A stretch of DNA of 64,000 nucleotides, from contig OX578136.1 of assembly GCA_951213105.1 (NCBI GenBank), forward strand, positions 152,726,678 through 152,790,677, in the 5' to 3' direction. Position numbers and translations under genes: made by a program. Source of the DNA: Amaurobius ferox (lineage: Eukaryota; Arthropoda; Arachnida; Araneae; Amaurobiidae). Every line of letters starts with the position of its first letter. The stretch's first letter is position 1. Below, piece after piece: positions 12,006 to 23,558 of this stretch. The notes beneath the pieces are model-generated. The model had not been told where the DNA came from, did not search any database, and worked only from the letters and a program-made list of their open reading frames with translations.

Positions 12006-12800
12006 GGAATAAGGAATCTGTGTGTCTTATGGACATTAAGTGCGACCCTCTCCATACATTTAAAAAAGGGTAACTTTTTCCAAACCCGTTCTTACTCAAA
12101 TGGAGCTTTGTGACGCACACTTTCTCTAGCTAGCAAAGTAATTAATAAAACTGAGTATTGTTATGAATCATTCGAGGAATTCACATTTGCGACTCATTAA
12201 TTAAAGTATACAATGAAAGTTTCACTCATTTTGAGAAGTGTGATCTCACCCTGAAATTATCTTTCCAACCTCACCTAGTTAATGTAACTAAGATATCAAA
12301 AAAGCTATCTTTAGAGTTAATTGAGCTCTTCAAAGGTAATAGTTGAAGTTGCTGTTTGAAGCAAAGAAAGGTTCCATTGAAACATAAAAAAATGCAGCCA
12401 AATATCTAAATCTTCAGGAATATACACACACAATGATGTCTTATATCTCTACAACTTATAGTTGCGAATCCACGTTATCGTACCTAACCCAAATTAAGAC
12501 TTCTTTAAGATCCCAAATGACGAGTGTGCACTTAAAAGACCAGATTAAGCTTTGTACCTCTAAATTGAAACTAGACATGTCAAAGTTTTCTCACAAAAGG
12601 CAGTCTCAAAAAAAGCCATTAAAAGATCGGTTAACTTATATTTAATTGTTCTCCTTTTTCGTAAGTTGTATATATTAATTTTGTACTAAAGATTTGTACT
12701 TTGCAATATATATATATAATAAAAAGTTCATGAATGCAGCCTTATCGAAAGGCACTTTACTATGTGGCCATCAAACACAAAATTGTTCCCCACTCTGGTG
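12006..12800. other. No gene seen between the two 34-bp arrays
   Basis: AT-rich DNA. A 70-codon frame (12433-12645) is Ser/Lys/Thr-rich and shows no known motif. I do not support it as a gene. Confidence 0.5.
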
Positions 12801-12980
12801 TAACTCTTTCTACATACTATATACATATTGGTCTAACCCTTTCTACATACTATACACATTTTGGTCTAACCCTTTTTACATAATTACATTTTAGTCTAAA
12901 CATTTCTATATAATATACATATCTGTCTAACCCTTTGTGCATATTATACATATTGGTCTAATCCTTTCTATATATTAACC
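12801..12980. repeat. Minisatellite, about 34-bp unit, array 2
   Basis: Five to six units of CCCTTTCTACATACTATACA-CATTTTGGTCTAA type, related to array 1 at 11839-12005. The repeat gives rise to periodic Tyr/Thr/Pro-rich open frames that have no coding meaning. Confidence 0.85.
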
Positions 12981-13394
12981 TTGACGTACTCCCCACCATT
13001 TAGTGGCTGATATTTTATAGCGTACGTCTTCTTCAGATGAAGTTGATTTCTTAAAGAGTTAGTAATTTTTTCAGTGGCTAATTACTCTCATGCTAATAAC
13101 ACTAAATCTTTGGACCCTATTGCAATAAGTGGTCCGCTCTGAAAACAAACATTTGGGGAAAAATCATGAGAAATCAACATATTTAAATCTCTAGATTAAA
13201 TATCTCCATAAATGTTTATAGCATTGAGCTTTACTGCAAAGTGCCCAAGAAGAAATTCACTGGGAAACATATCCATGAGATTCTTTACAAGAAAGAAAAA
13301 GTTTACAAAATTCCGTTGTTTTCTTTCAAGAAACACGTTTTTCCACTCAACAAATCTTGGTCCCAAATAGAAATTCTACCCATACAAAACATAC

Positions 13395-13490
13395 GACGAG
13401 CTGTAAGGCTCATGGGGCATCGGATGTACTTCCTCGCATTCTGATCCATAGGTACTAGGTTTGAATCCCGTGATCGGATGAAAAATACTA
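13395..13490 (+). repeat. Possible tRNA-derived SINE fragment
   Basis: AGGTTTGAATCCCGTGATCG at 13457-13476 resembles an RNA polymerase III B box with its flank. An A-box-like GTAAGGCTCATGGGG lies about 45-50 bp upstream. The sequence does not fold into a clean tRNA by eye, so a SINE or tRNA relic is the better reading. Base composition is higher in GC than its neighbours. Confidence 0.4.
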
Positions 13491-14048
13491 AGGAACATAT
13501 GCATACTTACTAGGGCAAGATCCGTTTCATACTTAAGTACTGATTAAATAAGGACTTGTGCAGAAAGAAGAACCAAAGTACTTGAAAATAATCCTATCCA
13601 ATCCATTTGAGAGCTAAAAGTGTCGGCACAAGTCATTTTTCAGATTACATTCTCTAAGTAACAAGAAAACTTTCTGCTTCCTACAGTGTAGGGATTTCTT
13701 AATCCTACACGACAGCTAGGAACATATATTTTACAGTGTACAAAAGTAGGGTTCCAAATTTTTATAAGTAACATATCGCTCTGCTATTTGTTTTAGAATA
13801 TTTTTCAAGATATTTCGAAATATTTTTTCATAAAAATATTAACTTTGTTAGTAATAGTAAAAACTATTATTTCTTCCAGTTTTCAATGCGAATTTTATTG
13901 ATGGCATCACACAATTAAAAAGATAAAAAGAAAGAGCTCCCATAATCAAAATCAATTCCACTTATATTGATTTGATTCTAAAAACATGATTTGGTTATGT
14001 AAATAAGGGAAATATTTAAGTTTTTAATGTCATTCAGTTATGTTTAAA
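13491..14048. other. No feature seen
   Basis: AT-rich DNA with no supported gene or repeat. Confidence 0.5.
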
Positions 14049-14130
14049 AAAACATCTTTAGAGTTATAAAAACATCTTTCAAGTTATAAAAATATCCTTC
14101 GAGTTATAAAAACATCTTTCGAGTTATAAT
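14049..14130. repeat. Short tandem repeat, four units of about 20 bp
   Basis: Four consecutive units of AAAACATCTTTCGAGTTATA with few changes. It has no coding content. Confidence 0.85.
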
Positions 14131-14782
14131 TAATGTAGTACCTGAATAAAAGAAAATAATGCTGAAATCTGTCTTTACGAAATCGCAATTCTATTATTTA
14201 TGACGTTGCAAATATCGAACAAGCAGTGTTGTCAATAGTGATCAACATTGTAGCTACAATCATAGCAAAAAATGTCTATGAAACTTATTTTCTTTTCTTG
14301 TTATGATTAATTTTTTTTAACATATGTTACCCTTTCTATTTAAATGTTTTTTTTATTTCTAATATCTTCATTTTTCTGTAAACTCTTACCTTTTAATAAA
14401 TCGCCATTTGATGTAAATCATACTTTTTGAGCAAGTCTTAAAGATATGTATCATACCTTATCCTACAAATGTCGGTTGTATGAAGATATAGCCAAATCCG
14501 TTTATGCTTCTGAACATATTACTTTTAAAGGTAAACTGGGTCGTATTTAAATTGCATACAGTATCGGATCTACCATAAAGCAGATGAAGCAAACGCTTCA
14601 AAACCCGCTTTTCAAAGGACCTCATTTTAAACTACAAGAAAGATAGAGTTAATTTTGTTTTCATCATTTACATAATTTATTAGTACTTCCTAACTATTCA
14701 TTTATTTAATTGTTATGAACATCCTCATATATTTAAATTTTAAATGATCGTCACAGTAATGTATATTCGGTACTTTCACTGG
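14131..14782. other. No feature seen
   Basis: AT-rich spacer before the CCGCT-rich satellite. I find no open frame or repeat of note. Confidence 0.5.
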
Positions 14783-15606
14783 CTACTCTGCTTAAATTAT
14801 CACTCCGCTCCGCTCTGTTTAAATTACCACTCCGCTCCGCTCTGTTTAAATTATCACTCCGCTCTGCTTAAATTATCACTCCGCTTCGCTCTGTTTAAAT
14901 TATCACTCCACTCTGCTTAAATTATCACTCCGCTCCGCTCTACTTAAGTTATCACTCCGCTCCGCTTAAATTATCACTCCGCTCCGCTCCGCTCCGCTCC
15001 GCTTAAATTATCACTCCGCTCCGCTCCGCTTAAATTATCATTCCGCTCAGCTCCGCTTAAATTATCATTCCGCTCCGCTTAAATTATCATTCCGCTCAGC
15101 TCCGCTTAAATTATCATTCCGCTCCGCTTAAATTATCACTCCGCTCCGCTTAAATTATCACTACCATTCCGCTCTGCTCCGCTTAAATTATCACTACCAT
15201 CCCGCTCCGCTCCGCTTAAATTACCATTCCACTGCACTCCGCTTAAATTATCATTTCGCTCCGCTCCGTTTAAATTATCACTCCGCTCTGCTTAAATTAT
15301 CACTCCGCTCTGCTTAAATTATCACTCCGCTCTGCTTGAATTATCACTCCGCTCTGCTTAAATTATCACTCCGCATCGCTCTGCTTAAATTATCACTCTG
15401 CTCTACTCTGCTTAAATCGTCACTCCGCTCCGCTTAAATCGTCATTCCGCTCCGCTTAAATTGTCACTCCGCTCCGCTTAAATCGTCACTCTGCTCCGCT
15501 TCAATCGTCACTCTGCTCCGCTTAAATCATCAATCTGCTCCGCTTAAAACGTCACTCTGCTCCGCTTAAATCGTCTCTCTGCTCCGCTTAAATCGTCACT
15601 CCTCTT
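14783..15606. repeat. Satellite with a 22-bp base unit (TTAAATTATCACTCCGCTCC-GC)
   Basis: More than thirty copies of a unit made of TTAAATTATCA and one to several CTCCGCTCCGCT steps. Unit length changes by adding 5-bp GCTCC blocks. The right third drifts to TTAAATCGTCACTCTGCTCC. The C-rich/A-T-rich alternation stands out sharply from the flanks. No coding frame. The array is very likely unstable in copy number. Confidence 0.95.
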
Positions 15607-15735
15607 CAGTCGTTGAAATATTTCGCTCCCTAAAGTGTCATTTTATCGAGGTTTCACTGTAATTATTCCTATTTTTCATGAATTTCAAAATTTATGATTT
15701 CCATTAGATCAGCGACCCCAAAATATACCCTTTTT

Positions 15736-16745
15736 ATTAACACTTTACAACCTAGTTGAAAGTATTTATGACGTTGTTCATTCATTCATTCTGTCTGTCT
15801 GTCTGTCTGTCTGTTAGCACGATAACTGCCGTAAAAATGGCTTTATCAAAATTAAATTTTAGTATGTTTTTCAGACGGTCTGAGAGACCTATGGGAATAT
15901 AAATGAATAATATCACCCAATTAGTTTTTTATTGAATCCGGGTTGAAAAAATGAAATACATTGAACCCTATGGGGCCTAATGTTTCAAACATTTTTTAAG
16001 CGAATTTAAAATTCACAACTTGCTTCGAAAATTTTAGGAAATATTCAAATTATCCCATAAAATATATAAAAAACATTTCAGTAAAATATGTTAGGTGGTT
16101 TCTTAAATAAAAATTATTTTATTTAGTGAGAAAAACAAATTCAATTAAATTCTGACTCTCGTTATATCCTCCAGAAAGAAAAAAAGAGATATATTATATA
16201 ATAAATATATTTCCAAGAGTTTAATTACTTTATATATGGGAAAGGTTTCACATTCTAAAATAAATATGGTAGTTAAAAATTTTTCAAATATTTAAATAAA
16301 ATAAATTATTATAACATTGTGATAAATGAAACGATAGGAAGAATGTTTATGAATGAAATACTGCTTTTATATAGAGGCAATTTATATTTCGATGACGTCA
16401 TTTGAATAAAGTTCATTTGTTTTCGATGACGTTATTTGAATAAAGTTCGTTTGTTTTCGATGACGTTTTCAAATATAATAAATTATTGTAGTGTTATGAT
16501 AATTTTAAAAATGTCACCGAGGAATGTATCCAATAAACCAGGCAATTTATATTTTAATGCCGTAATTTGAATGAAGTTCATTTTCTTCGATGAAGTTGTG
16601 AAATATAATAAATTAATGTAGTATTGTGATAATTTTAAAAATATTACCGAAGAATGTATCGCATTTTAGAGATGTTTGCATAAAATTGAATTGAAGTTGG
16701 AAAGTGTTTCATAATCAATGCTTTATGCATGATTGAACTTTCTTG
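15736..16745 (-). mobile_element. Family C element, copy 1
   Basis: On the plus strand it begins with the hairpin TTAACACTTTACAACCTAGT / TGAAAGT, a TCTG microsatellite (15790-15813) and GCACGATAACTGCCG. It then runs through ACGGTCTGAGAGACC and the TTGAATCCGGGTTGAAAAA block. It ends with GGAAAGTGTTTCATAATCAA and CATGATTGAACTTTCTTG. Inside are two units of about 33 bp with a TGACGTCAT-type palindrome (16390-16470). It joins copy C2 head to tail. Confidence 0.7.
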
Positions 16746-17190
16746 TTAACACTTTACAACATAGTTGAATAGTGTTTATGACTTTGTTCATTCATTCTGT
16801 CTGTCAGTCTGTCTGTCTGTCTGTTAGCACGATAACTTCTGTAAAAATAACTTTATCAAAATGAAATTTTAGTATGTTTTTAAGACGGTCTGTGGGACCT
16901 ATGGGAACATAAATGAATAATATCTCCTAATTAGTTCTGGATTGAACCCGGGTTGAAAAAGTGAAATACATTGAACCCTATAGGACCAAATTTTTCAAAC
17001 ATTTTTTAAGCGAATTTAAAATTCACAAATTGCTTCGAAAGTTTTAGAAAACATTCAAATTATCCCATAAAATATATAAAAAAATGTCAGTAAAATATGT
17101 TAGGTAGTTTTTTAAATAAAAATTGTTTAATATAGGGAGAAAAACAAATTCAATTAAATTCTGAATCTTGCTATATTCTCCAGAAAGAAA
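16746..17190 (-). mobile_element. Family C element, copy 2, truncated
   Basis: The copy starts with the hairpin TTAACACTTTACAACATAGT and a TCTG run (16798-16822). It aligns with C1 for about 440 bp, then stops at ATTCTCCAGAAAGAAAG. There copy C3 begins in the opposite orientation. C3 probably inserted into, or recombined with, C2. Confidence 0.65.
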
Positions 17191-18507
17191 GCAAGAAAGA
17201 TCAATCATACTTAAAGCATTGATTATGAAACACTTTCCAACTTCAATGCAATTTTATTTAAACAAGTCTAAAATGCAATACATTCCTCGGTAATATTTTG
17301 AAACTTATCACAATACTGCATTAATTTATTATATTTGAAAACTTAAACCTTCATCGAAAAAATGAAGTTCATTCAAATGACGGCATTGAAATATAAATTG
17401 CCTGGTTTAAACATCTCTAAAATGTTATACATTCCTCGGTAATAGTTTTAGAATTATCATAATACTACGATAATTTATTATATTTGAAAACTTCATCGAA
17501 AACAACTGAAATTAATTCAAATGACGTCATAGAAAAAATAACACGCCTGGATCTCTCTAAAAAACAGGATTTCATTCATAACTTTCTCCCATTCATTTCA
17601 TTCATCACAATACTATAATAATTTATTTTAGTTAAACATTTTGTTTAAGACCATGGAGCTACAAAAAATTAAACTCTATGCTTGAAACTTCATCGAAAAA
17701 AATCGTCCTTCTCTTTATGAAATCAATTAATATTTCATTCATATCAGCCATGCAGACTCCGTGGACTAAATTATTTTGTGTTAAAAAAATACAGGAATTC
17801 TAATACAACTCATTCTATATATTTTGCTGTTTATATTTTACATAGGTGAAAAATAGTCTTAGTTGTAGAAATAATCAAATTTAGATGAGCATTTAAACTC
17901 AAATATATTGTCATTGCGTTGTTTAAGTATGTAGATGCAAAGAATTTAAGCAAAAATAAAGTAGTTTTAGGACGGATACAACACTCAATATGAATTAAAA
18001 CAACTTAAAAAAATCACGATTTTTAAACAAAATGGATGCCATATATCATTTTGAAGTGGGTCATGTGATCGTTTCATATCATGGTCACGTGATCGTTTCA
18101 TATAAGATGTGTAATTATTATTTTAATTTTTATTTAAAAAACTACTGAATATATTTCGCTGAATTTTTTTTTTATATATTTTATGGAACAATTTGAATAT
18201 TACCTAAAATTTTCGAAGCAATTTGTGAATTTTAAATCCGCTTAAAAAATGTTCGAAAAATTGGGTCCAATAGGGCTCAATGTATTTCATTTTTTCGACC
18301 CGGGTTCAATCCAAAACTAATTGGGTGATAATATTCATTTATATTGCCATAGGTTCTACAGACCGTCTGAACAACTTACAGAAATTTCATTTTGATTAAG
18401 TCATTTTTACGGCAGTTATCGTGCTAACGGACAGACAGACAGACAGACAGACAGACAGAATGAACAAAGTCATAAACACTTTTCAACTTTGTTGTAAAGT
18501 GTTAAAA
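17191..18507 (+). mobile_element. Family C element, copy 3, full length
   Basis: The 5' end reads AAGATCAATCATACTTAAAG followed by GAAACACTTTCCAACTTC. The element carries ATGACGTCAT at about 17520, blocks shared with C1 in reverse, then an (ACAG)n run (18430-18458). It closes with the hairpin AAACACTTTTCAACTTTGTT / GTAAAGTGTT. At about 1.3 kb it is the longest complete C copy here. The CACTTTCCAAC motif near the 5' end matches the hairpin arm, the same design as in families A and B. Confidence 0.7.
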
Positions 18508-19140
18508 AGAGATATATTTTAGAATAAATATCTTTCCAAGAGTTTAATTATTTTTTTTATTATGCCCATGAGTAAATTATTTTAAAAAATCATAACCAAA
18601 TAGGGCATATAGTACGAAAGATAGAATCGATACCGTTATAAGTAGAAATGGGTGAATAACACATTTCTCGAATTCGAGGATTCTAATCAGGCTGTGTAGA
18701 GTTAGTGAGCTTGTCGCCAATGTTAATTTGACGCAAATGTACGCAATTTTGTAAAAATGTTAAGATATTACATAAACTAGTTCTTCACTTCTGCTGGACT
18801 GTCAAATTGTGGGCTGCAATCAGAAATAATTTTGCCATCCGCAAACCCAGCAAACTTTCAATATAACGAGAAATTTATATATTTTAATTTTCTACAAGTT
18901 CTGACTGAAATTCTAACACAAATTAAAAAAGTTTATGTTTAAATGTGATTTTTGGCAAGGGGAGGCGTGTTGGCATGCATTTAATTAGTATTCCTATTTT
19001 TCAAATGTTTGTAAAATGTATTTAAACTTTAAATGTTGTTAAATTTATTTTCTAATCAACATTTTACACGTATTTTAATATTTATTAGCAGCGCAGGCTC
19101 TTTTTCAGCAACTACAGCAAATTATATAGTTCGCCGAGAG
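18508..19140. other. No gene seen
   Basis: AT-rich spacer with no supported coding frame or defined repeat. Confidence 0.5.
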
Positions 19141-19255
19141 ATAAAATTAAAAAAAAATATTTCCAATTGAGAAACATGTTCACTTTTCATATGTAATACC
19201 ATGCGATAAATTTGGTGACATCATTCTCGTGAATCTAGCTCGTTGCATTCATGAA
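19141..19255 (-). repeat. Family A fragment cut by C4
   Basis: AATATTTCCAATTGAGAAAC ... CATGCGATAAATTTGGTGAC ... GAATCTAGCTCGTTGCATTC is the middle part of family A. It stops exactly where copy C4 starts, so C4 may have inserted into an older A element. The other half of that A element is not visible on the far side. Confidence 0.65.
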
Positions 19256-20203
19256 ACAAGAAAGATCAATCATGCATAAAGCATTGATTATGAAACACTT
19301 TCCAGCTCCAATGCAATTTTATTTAAAAATCTCTAAAATGCGATACATTCCTGGGTAATATTTTAAAAATTATCATAATACTACAATAATTTATTATATT
19401 TGAAAACTTCATCGAAAACAAATGAAATTTATTCAAATGACGTCATCGAAATATAACACGGCTGGCTCTCCCTATAAAAGCAGCATTTCATTCATAAACA
19501 TTTTCCCATTCATTTCCTTCATCACACTACTATAATAATTTATTTTATTTAAAAACTTCAAACCATGGAGGTACAAGTAATTTAACTCTATGCTTAAAAC
19601 TTCATCCAAAAAGTCGTTTGCTTCTCTGCGTAAAATCAATGAATGTTTCATTCATATCAGCTATATTGCAGACTCCATGAGTTAAATAATTTTGCGTTAA
19701 AAAAATGCAGCAATTCTAATACAACTCATTCTACATCTTTTGGTATTTACATTCTCCATAAGTAGAAAGTAGGCTTCGTTGTAGAAATAATCAAAGTTGG
19801 ATGATCATTTAAACTCAACTATATTATAATTACGTTGTTTCAATATGTAGATGCACAAAATTTAAGCAAAAATAAAGCGGTTTTAGGACGAATACAACAC
19901 TAAATATGAATTAAAAAGAACATTAAAAATCACGATTTTGACACAAGATGGATGCCATATTTTATTTTGAAATGGGTCACGTGATCTCTTCATATAATGG
20001 TCACACAATCTTTCCTTATAAAGGGTGTAATTACTATTTTAGTTTTTATTTAAAAACTACTGAATATATTTTGCTGAAATTTTTTTTTATATATTTTATG
20101 GGATAATTTGAATATTTCATGAAACTTTCGAAGCAATTTGTGAATTTTCAATCCGTTTAAAAAATGTTTGAAAAATTAGGTCCCATTGGGTTCAATGTAT
20201 TCA
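19256..20203 (+). mobile_element. Family C element, copy 4, lacking its 3' hairpin
   Basis: It starts AGAAAGATCAATCATGCATA with GAAACACTTTCCAGCTCC. It has ATGACGTCAT at about 19440 and parallels C3 up to TTGGGTTCAATGTATT, where it ends. The hairpin and the CAGA tract are absent. Repeat E copy 2 follows almost at once. Confidence 0.65.
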
Positions 20204-20221
20204 AGTTCATTTAGTGTAATT

Positions 20222-20720
20222 AGCATGGAGTTAGAAAGAAGGAGATAAAACTCGTATGAAAAAAATGCTGAAAAATGCCATAATGTTTTGATAATTATAT
20301 GTAAGTGTCGCTAGTGCTAGTAAAGTGGCTGCTATTGCTAATTGGCACAACAGAAATGCGTAGTATTTAGTATATGTATTTTTGATTAGTTTTAAATTAA
20401 GAATTAACTAATTATAAATATAATTAGCCAGTATTTTTTCATAGTAGTAGGATAGAGTACAGAATCTATGGAGATAAAAATAAATTGAAAGGTAAAATAA
20501 TTTTGAATGAGTAGGAATATTCGTTATTGCGTCAGTTCTAACTTACATTGCGTTAATTATTTATTTTTATAAAACTGACAGTTTAAAAAACATTTTAGGT
20601 CTTTCACCATAGAAATTCATGCAATGCAGCTTATCCCAGCGCCACCTAAATTATTGTCTTACACGATATTGGCGTTTTCTTACTGTGAAGTTTTAACTCC
20701 TTACTTTTACCTCCATGGTT
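20222..20720 (+). repeat. Repeat family E, copy 2
   Basis: This copy aligns with 5274-5748 along its whole length, with small gaps (AAATGCCATAATG, CAGTATTTTTTCA, TAAATTGAAAGGTAAAATAA, CTTTCACCATAGAAAT, GCGCCACCTAAATTATTGTC). It lies between two pieces of family C. I see no terminal repeats or open frame. Confidence 0.6.
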
Positions 20721-20750
20721 ACTGGCATTGTACTTTTTGATTGTCTTTTT

Positions 20751-20912
20751 TGAAGTTTTAAGTTTTCAAATATAATAAATTACTGTGTTGTTTTAAAAAA
20801 ATATCAGCGCTGAATGTATCACAATTTAGAGACGCTTAAATAAAATTACATTTCCAGTTGGAAAGTGTTTTATAATCAATGCGTTGATTGCATAATTGAA
20901 CTTTCTTGTTTT
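20751..20912 (-). repeat. Family C 5'-end fragment
   Basis: It holds only the TC end of family C in reverse: TTCAAATATAATAAATTACT ... GGAAAGTGTTTTATAATCAA ... ATTGAACTTTCTTG. It may be one end of the same insertion that left C4, with repeat E between, but the orientations are opposite, so this is uncertain. Confidence 0.55.
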
Positions 20913-22109
20913 TCCATTAAGAGTAAATTTCTGAAAGCAGCTTAAACGTTAAGAAAACCGTCACCATATGATATTGTTGACATTTGACGAGCAACTTGCC
21001 CATTGATCTATTGATCTTCAATATACCCCACACCAGTGTTTAAAAAATTTTGAATTTTATTATGTAAAATCGATGATTTGAGTTCCACTGAATTCTAAGA
21101 TTAAAGTTCAGAACTTTAATCTTAGAATATATTGTAATTTTTATTAATATTTTTATAAAATGCAATGCTTTATATACTTACAGTAAAACTAATTTGAAAA
21201 CACTGCGAAAGTTATGATTGCCTATGCAAGCAGTTTTATCTTCCCCTATTATGACTACATGGTTTCCACAGTGACGTATTTCTCTTAAATTAGGAATAAC
21301 TTTTATTAGAATTTACAAAAACAAATAGAATTTTGAATTTTAGTTATAGGAATGAGTTATTTGAACTGAAGATTCCGGTTCAATAAAAAAATAGATTTTT
21401 AATTAGTAATAACATCATACAAATTAAACTAGAACTATATAAATAGCAATTTTCCATATACCTCTCTGCTGTCAAGTTAGTTTTGCAAGTAAAAATTCAT
21501 ATTCAAAGACAAATCTGTTACTATGGCGACATCCTCAAAGTCGCTAGATATATTAATAGGTAAATCTAATCAGAGAACCTTCCGAAAATGTCCCCAGAAG
21601 GAGAAAATGGAATAATTTGCATCCAAAAGTACTAGTATAAATATAGTTGTATGTCTATGCCCAATGCCACAACTGTAGAGTTATGACACCATTGCCGCCG
21701 CGCTCATTGTAAACCATAGATATGCAACGCGGTAATCTCAAAAAGCTTTCACCCAATTTCAGCTTCGAGCAACTTTGTTCCAAGATGCTAATAAAATATA
21801 CATTTTACATATCCGAATACCTCGAAGAAAAGTCTGACAAGTATCCAACTCCACTTTACTGCTTTATTGGAGATTGTTTTTTGCAGTTTGGAAACGTAGT
21901 ATGCATTTTCAGATGTGCTCATTGTGCATATATTTATAGTCTACTCTAAACCATTGTTTTATCAATATTTTATAATACATTAAATACAATAATTCAGGTG
22001 CATCTTTGTCGCTATACATATTTTGAATTGCTTGATCAGTAAAACAACATTTATATGCTTAACAAAAATTCATCTGCATTAGATCATAAAATTCCAGTTC
22101 ATAAAAAAA
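20913..22109. other. Mostly unassigned; weak promoter/first-exon signal
   Basis: TATATAAATAG (21436-21446) lies about 36-38 bp upstream of an Inr-like GTCAAGTT (21471-21478), which is further than usual. The next ATG, in the context CTATGGCG (21523), opens a 12-codon stretch ending at a donor-like ATAG|GTAAAT (21559/21560). Read through, it is only a 30-codon frame. Either a small first exon or chance would fit. A 75-codon frame at 21722-21949 has no recognised motif. Confidence 0.3.
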
Positions 22110-23556
22110 ACTGATATGAGCAACACATGACTTTCCTCATATAATACAATAATGAATTTACTCCTTTTACAGTAAAAATATAATGTATAAAATTCACGGT
22201 AATGTGTTTTTAACGTTGAACTGTACATTTGGCGATTTTCCCGTTGACAACATGTAATACTATTTCAAAGTACCCAATTAACTTATATTTCACACAACTC
22301 TAAATTAGCAATATCAATATTGATAGCATCCTCAATAAGCGATATAATCCATATATTAAAGTATTATTTTAATAATTAATTCATCAATTAGGCGTCATTT
22401 CTTTAACTTTGATGATATTTTCGTCAATCTGGGGTGAAATCTGGCCAAGATGGCGATATCTCGCTAGATTATTCGCCAAATAAATAGCCAAGTGTTACAG
22501 ATAAACGGAGAGAAGAGCACATCTTTTACACTAGAAAGTACGCTCGTCATACGACGGAAATCAAAATTTAGCGACATATTACTTCTCATTTGGCGTCATT
22601 TTTATCAATTTGGCAACATTTTTGTCACTTTGGCAACATTTAAAATAGACGCCAAATTGGCGACGTCCCGCTAAATTTCTCACCAAGTGTTACGGATGGA
22701 GAAATGAATTATTCTTATAGTCTATTCTTATGTTCTTTCCAAGATATTGAACTTTCATCAATTAGTCGTCATTTTTATTGATTTAGCGTCATTTTTATCG
22801 TCATTTTCATTAATTTAGCGTCATTTTTATCAATTTGGCGACATTTTCGTTAATTTGGCGATATTTAAAAAATAGCCAAGTTGGTGACATTCCGCCAAAT
22901 TCGTCGCTAAAATTTCGATAAGCGTTATAGACGGAGAAATAAGTATTCTTATAACAAATAAATGACTATTGACGTCTAACTACAAAAATATTACCCAAAA
23001 GTATCTTTTCTCATGAATGGAACTATCTAGATCCACTAGAATGATGTCACCAAATTTATTGCATAATAATAAATATGAAAAGTGAACATATTTCCCAATA
23101 GTTAATAATTTTTTTTTTATTATATTTGGTATTTTGATAAATTTAAAATATCTCGAGAACGGTTCATGCTAGCGTTTTAAAGTTTGGGTCAATCGTTTTC
23201 TAATGAAAAATTACATAATACCTATTTGCTTAACTTTATTAAAGGTTTTAAGTTATTGATCACTTCATTTTTCAAAATTTCACTTGAAAATTTAGCGGGG
23301 TTCTGAACATTCGATTGCATTTAAAAACAATAGGTTTCCAGTATTCACAGATTGTAATTTTTGTACCAAATGTCATTCGAATCGCACCGTTCGTTCGTCA
23401 GATATCGTCTCCACACACACACTCACAGACATCGCTTTAAAAACATTTGATTCGTGTTAAAGGATGCTTAAAACGTGGTCTCCCGTCGAAAACTCGAATT
23501 CGAATCCTTCACAATACTTTCCTTATACATTATACTATGCATATAAGGAAAGTAAA
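22110..23556 (+). mobile_element. Family A element, copy 3, expanded
   Basis: It starts CTGATATGAGCAACACATGA, followed by CTTTCCTCATATAATACAAT. It carries an unusually long TTGGCG/CGCCAA module (22390-22930, several cycles), the CTCGAGAACGGTTCATGCTA block and a CA tract at 23413. It ends with the hairpin CTTTCCTTATACATTATACT / ATGCATATAAGGAAAG. At about 1.45 kb it is longer than the usual A copy because the module is duplicated. It joins A3b head to tail. Confidence 0.65.
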
Positions 23557-23558
23557 AA

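Noticed and set aside
14783..15606. Regular repeats that might be taken for a CRISPR array
   Set aside because: Units are contiguous variants of one sequence without unique spacers, and the genome is eukaryotic.
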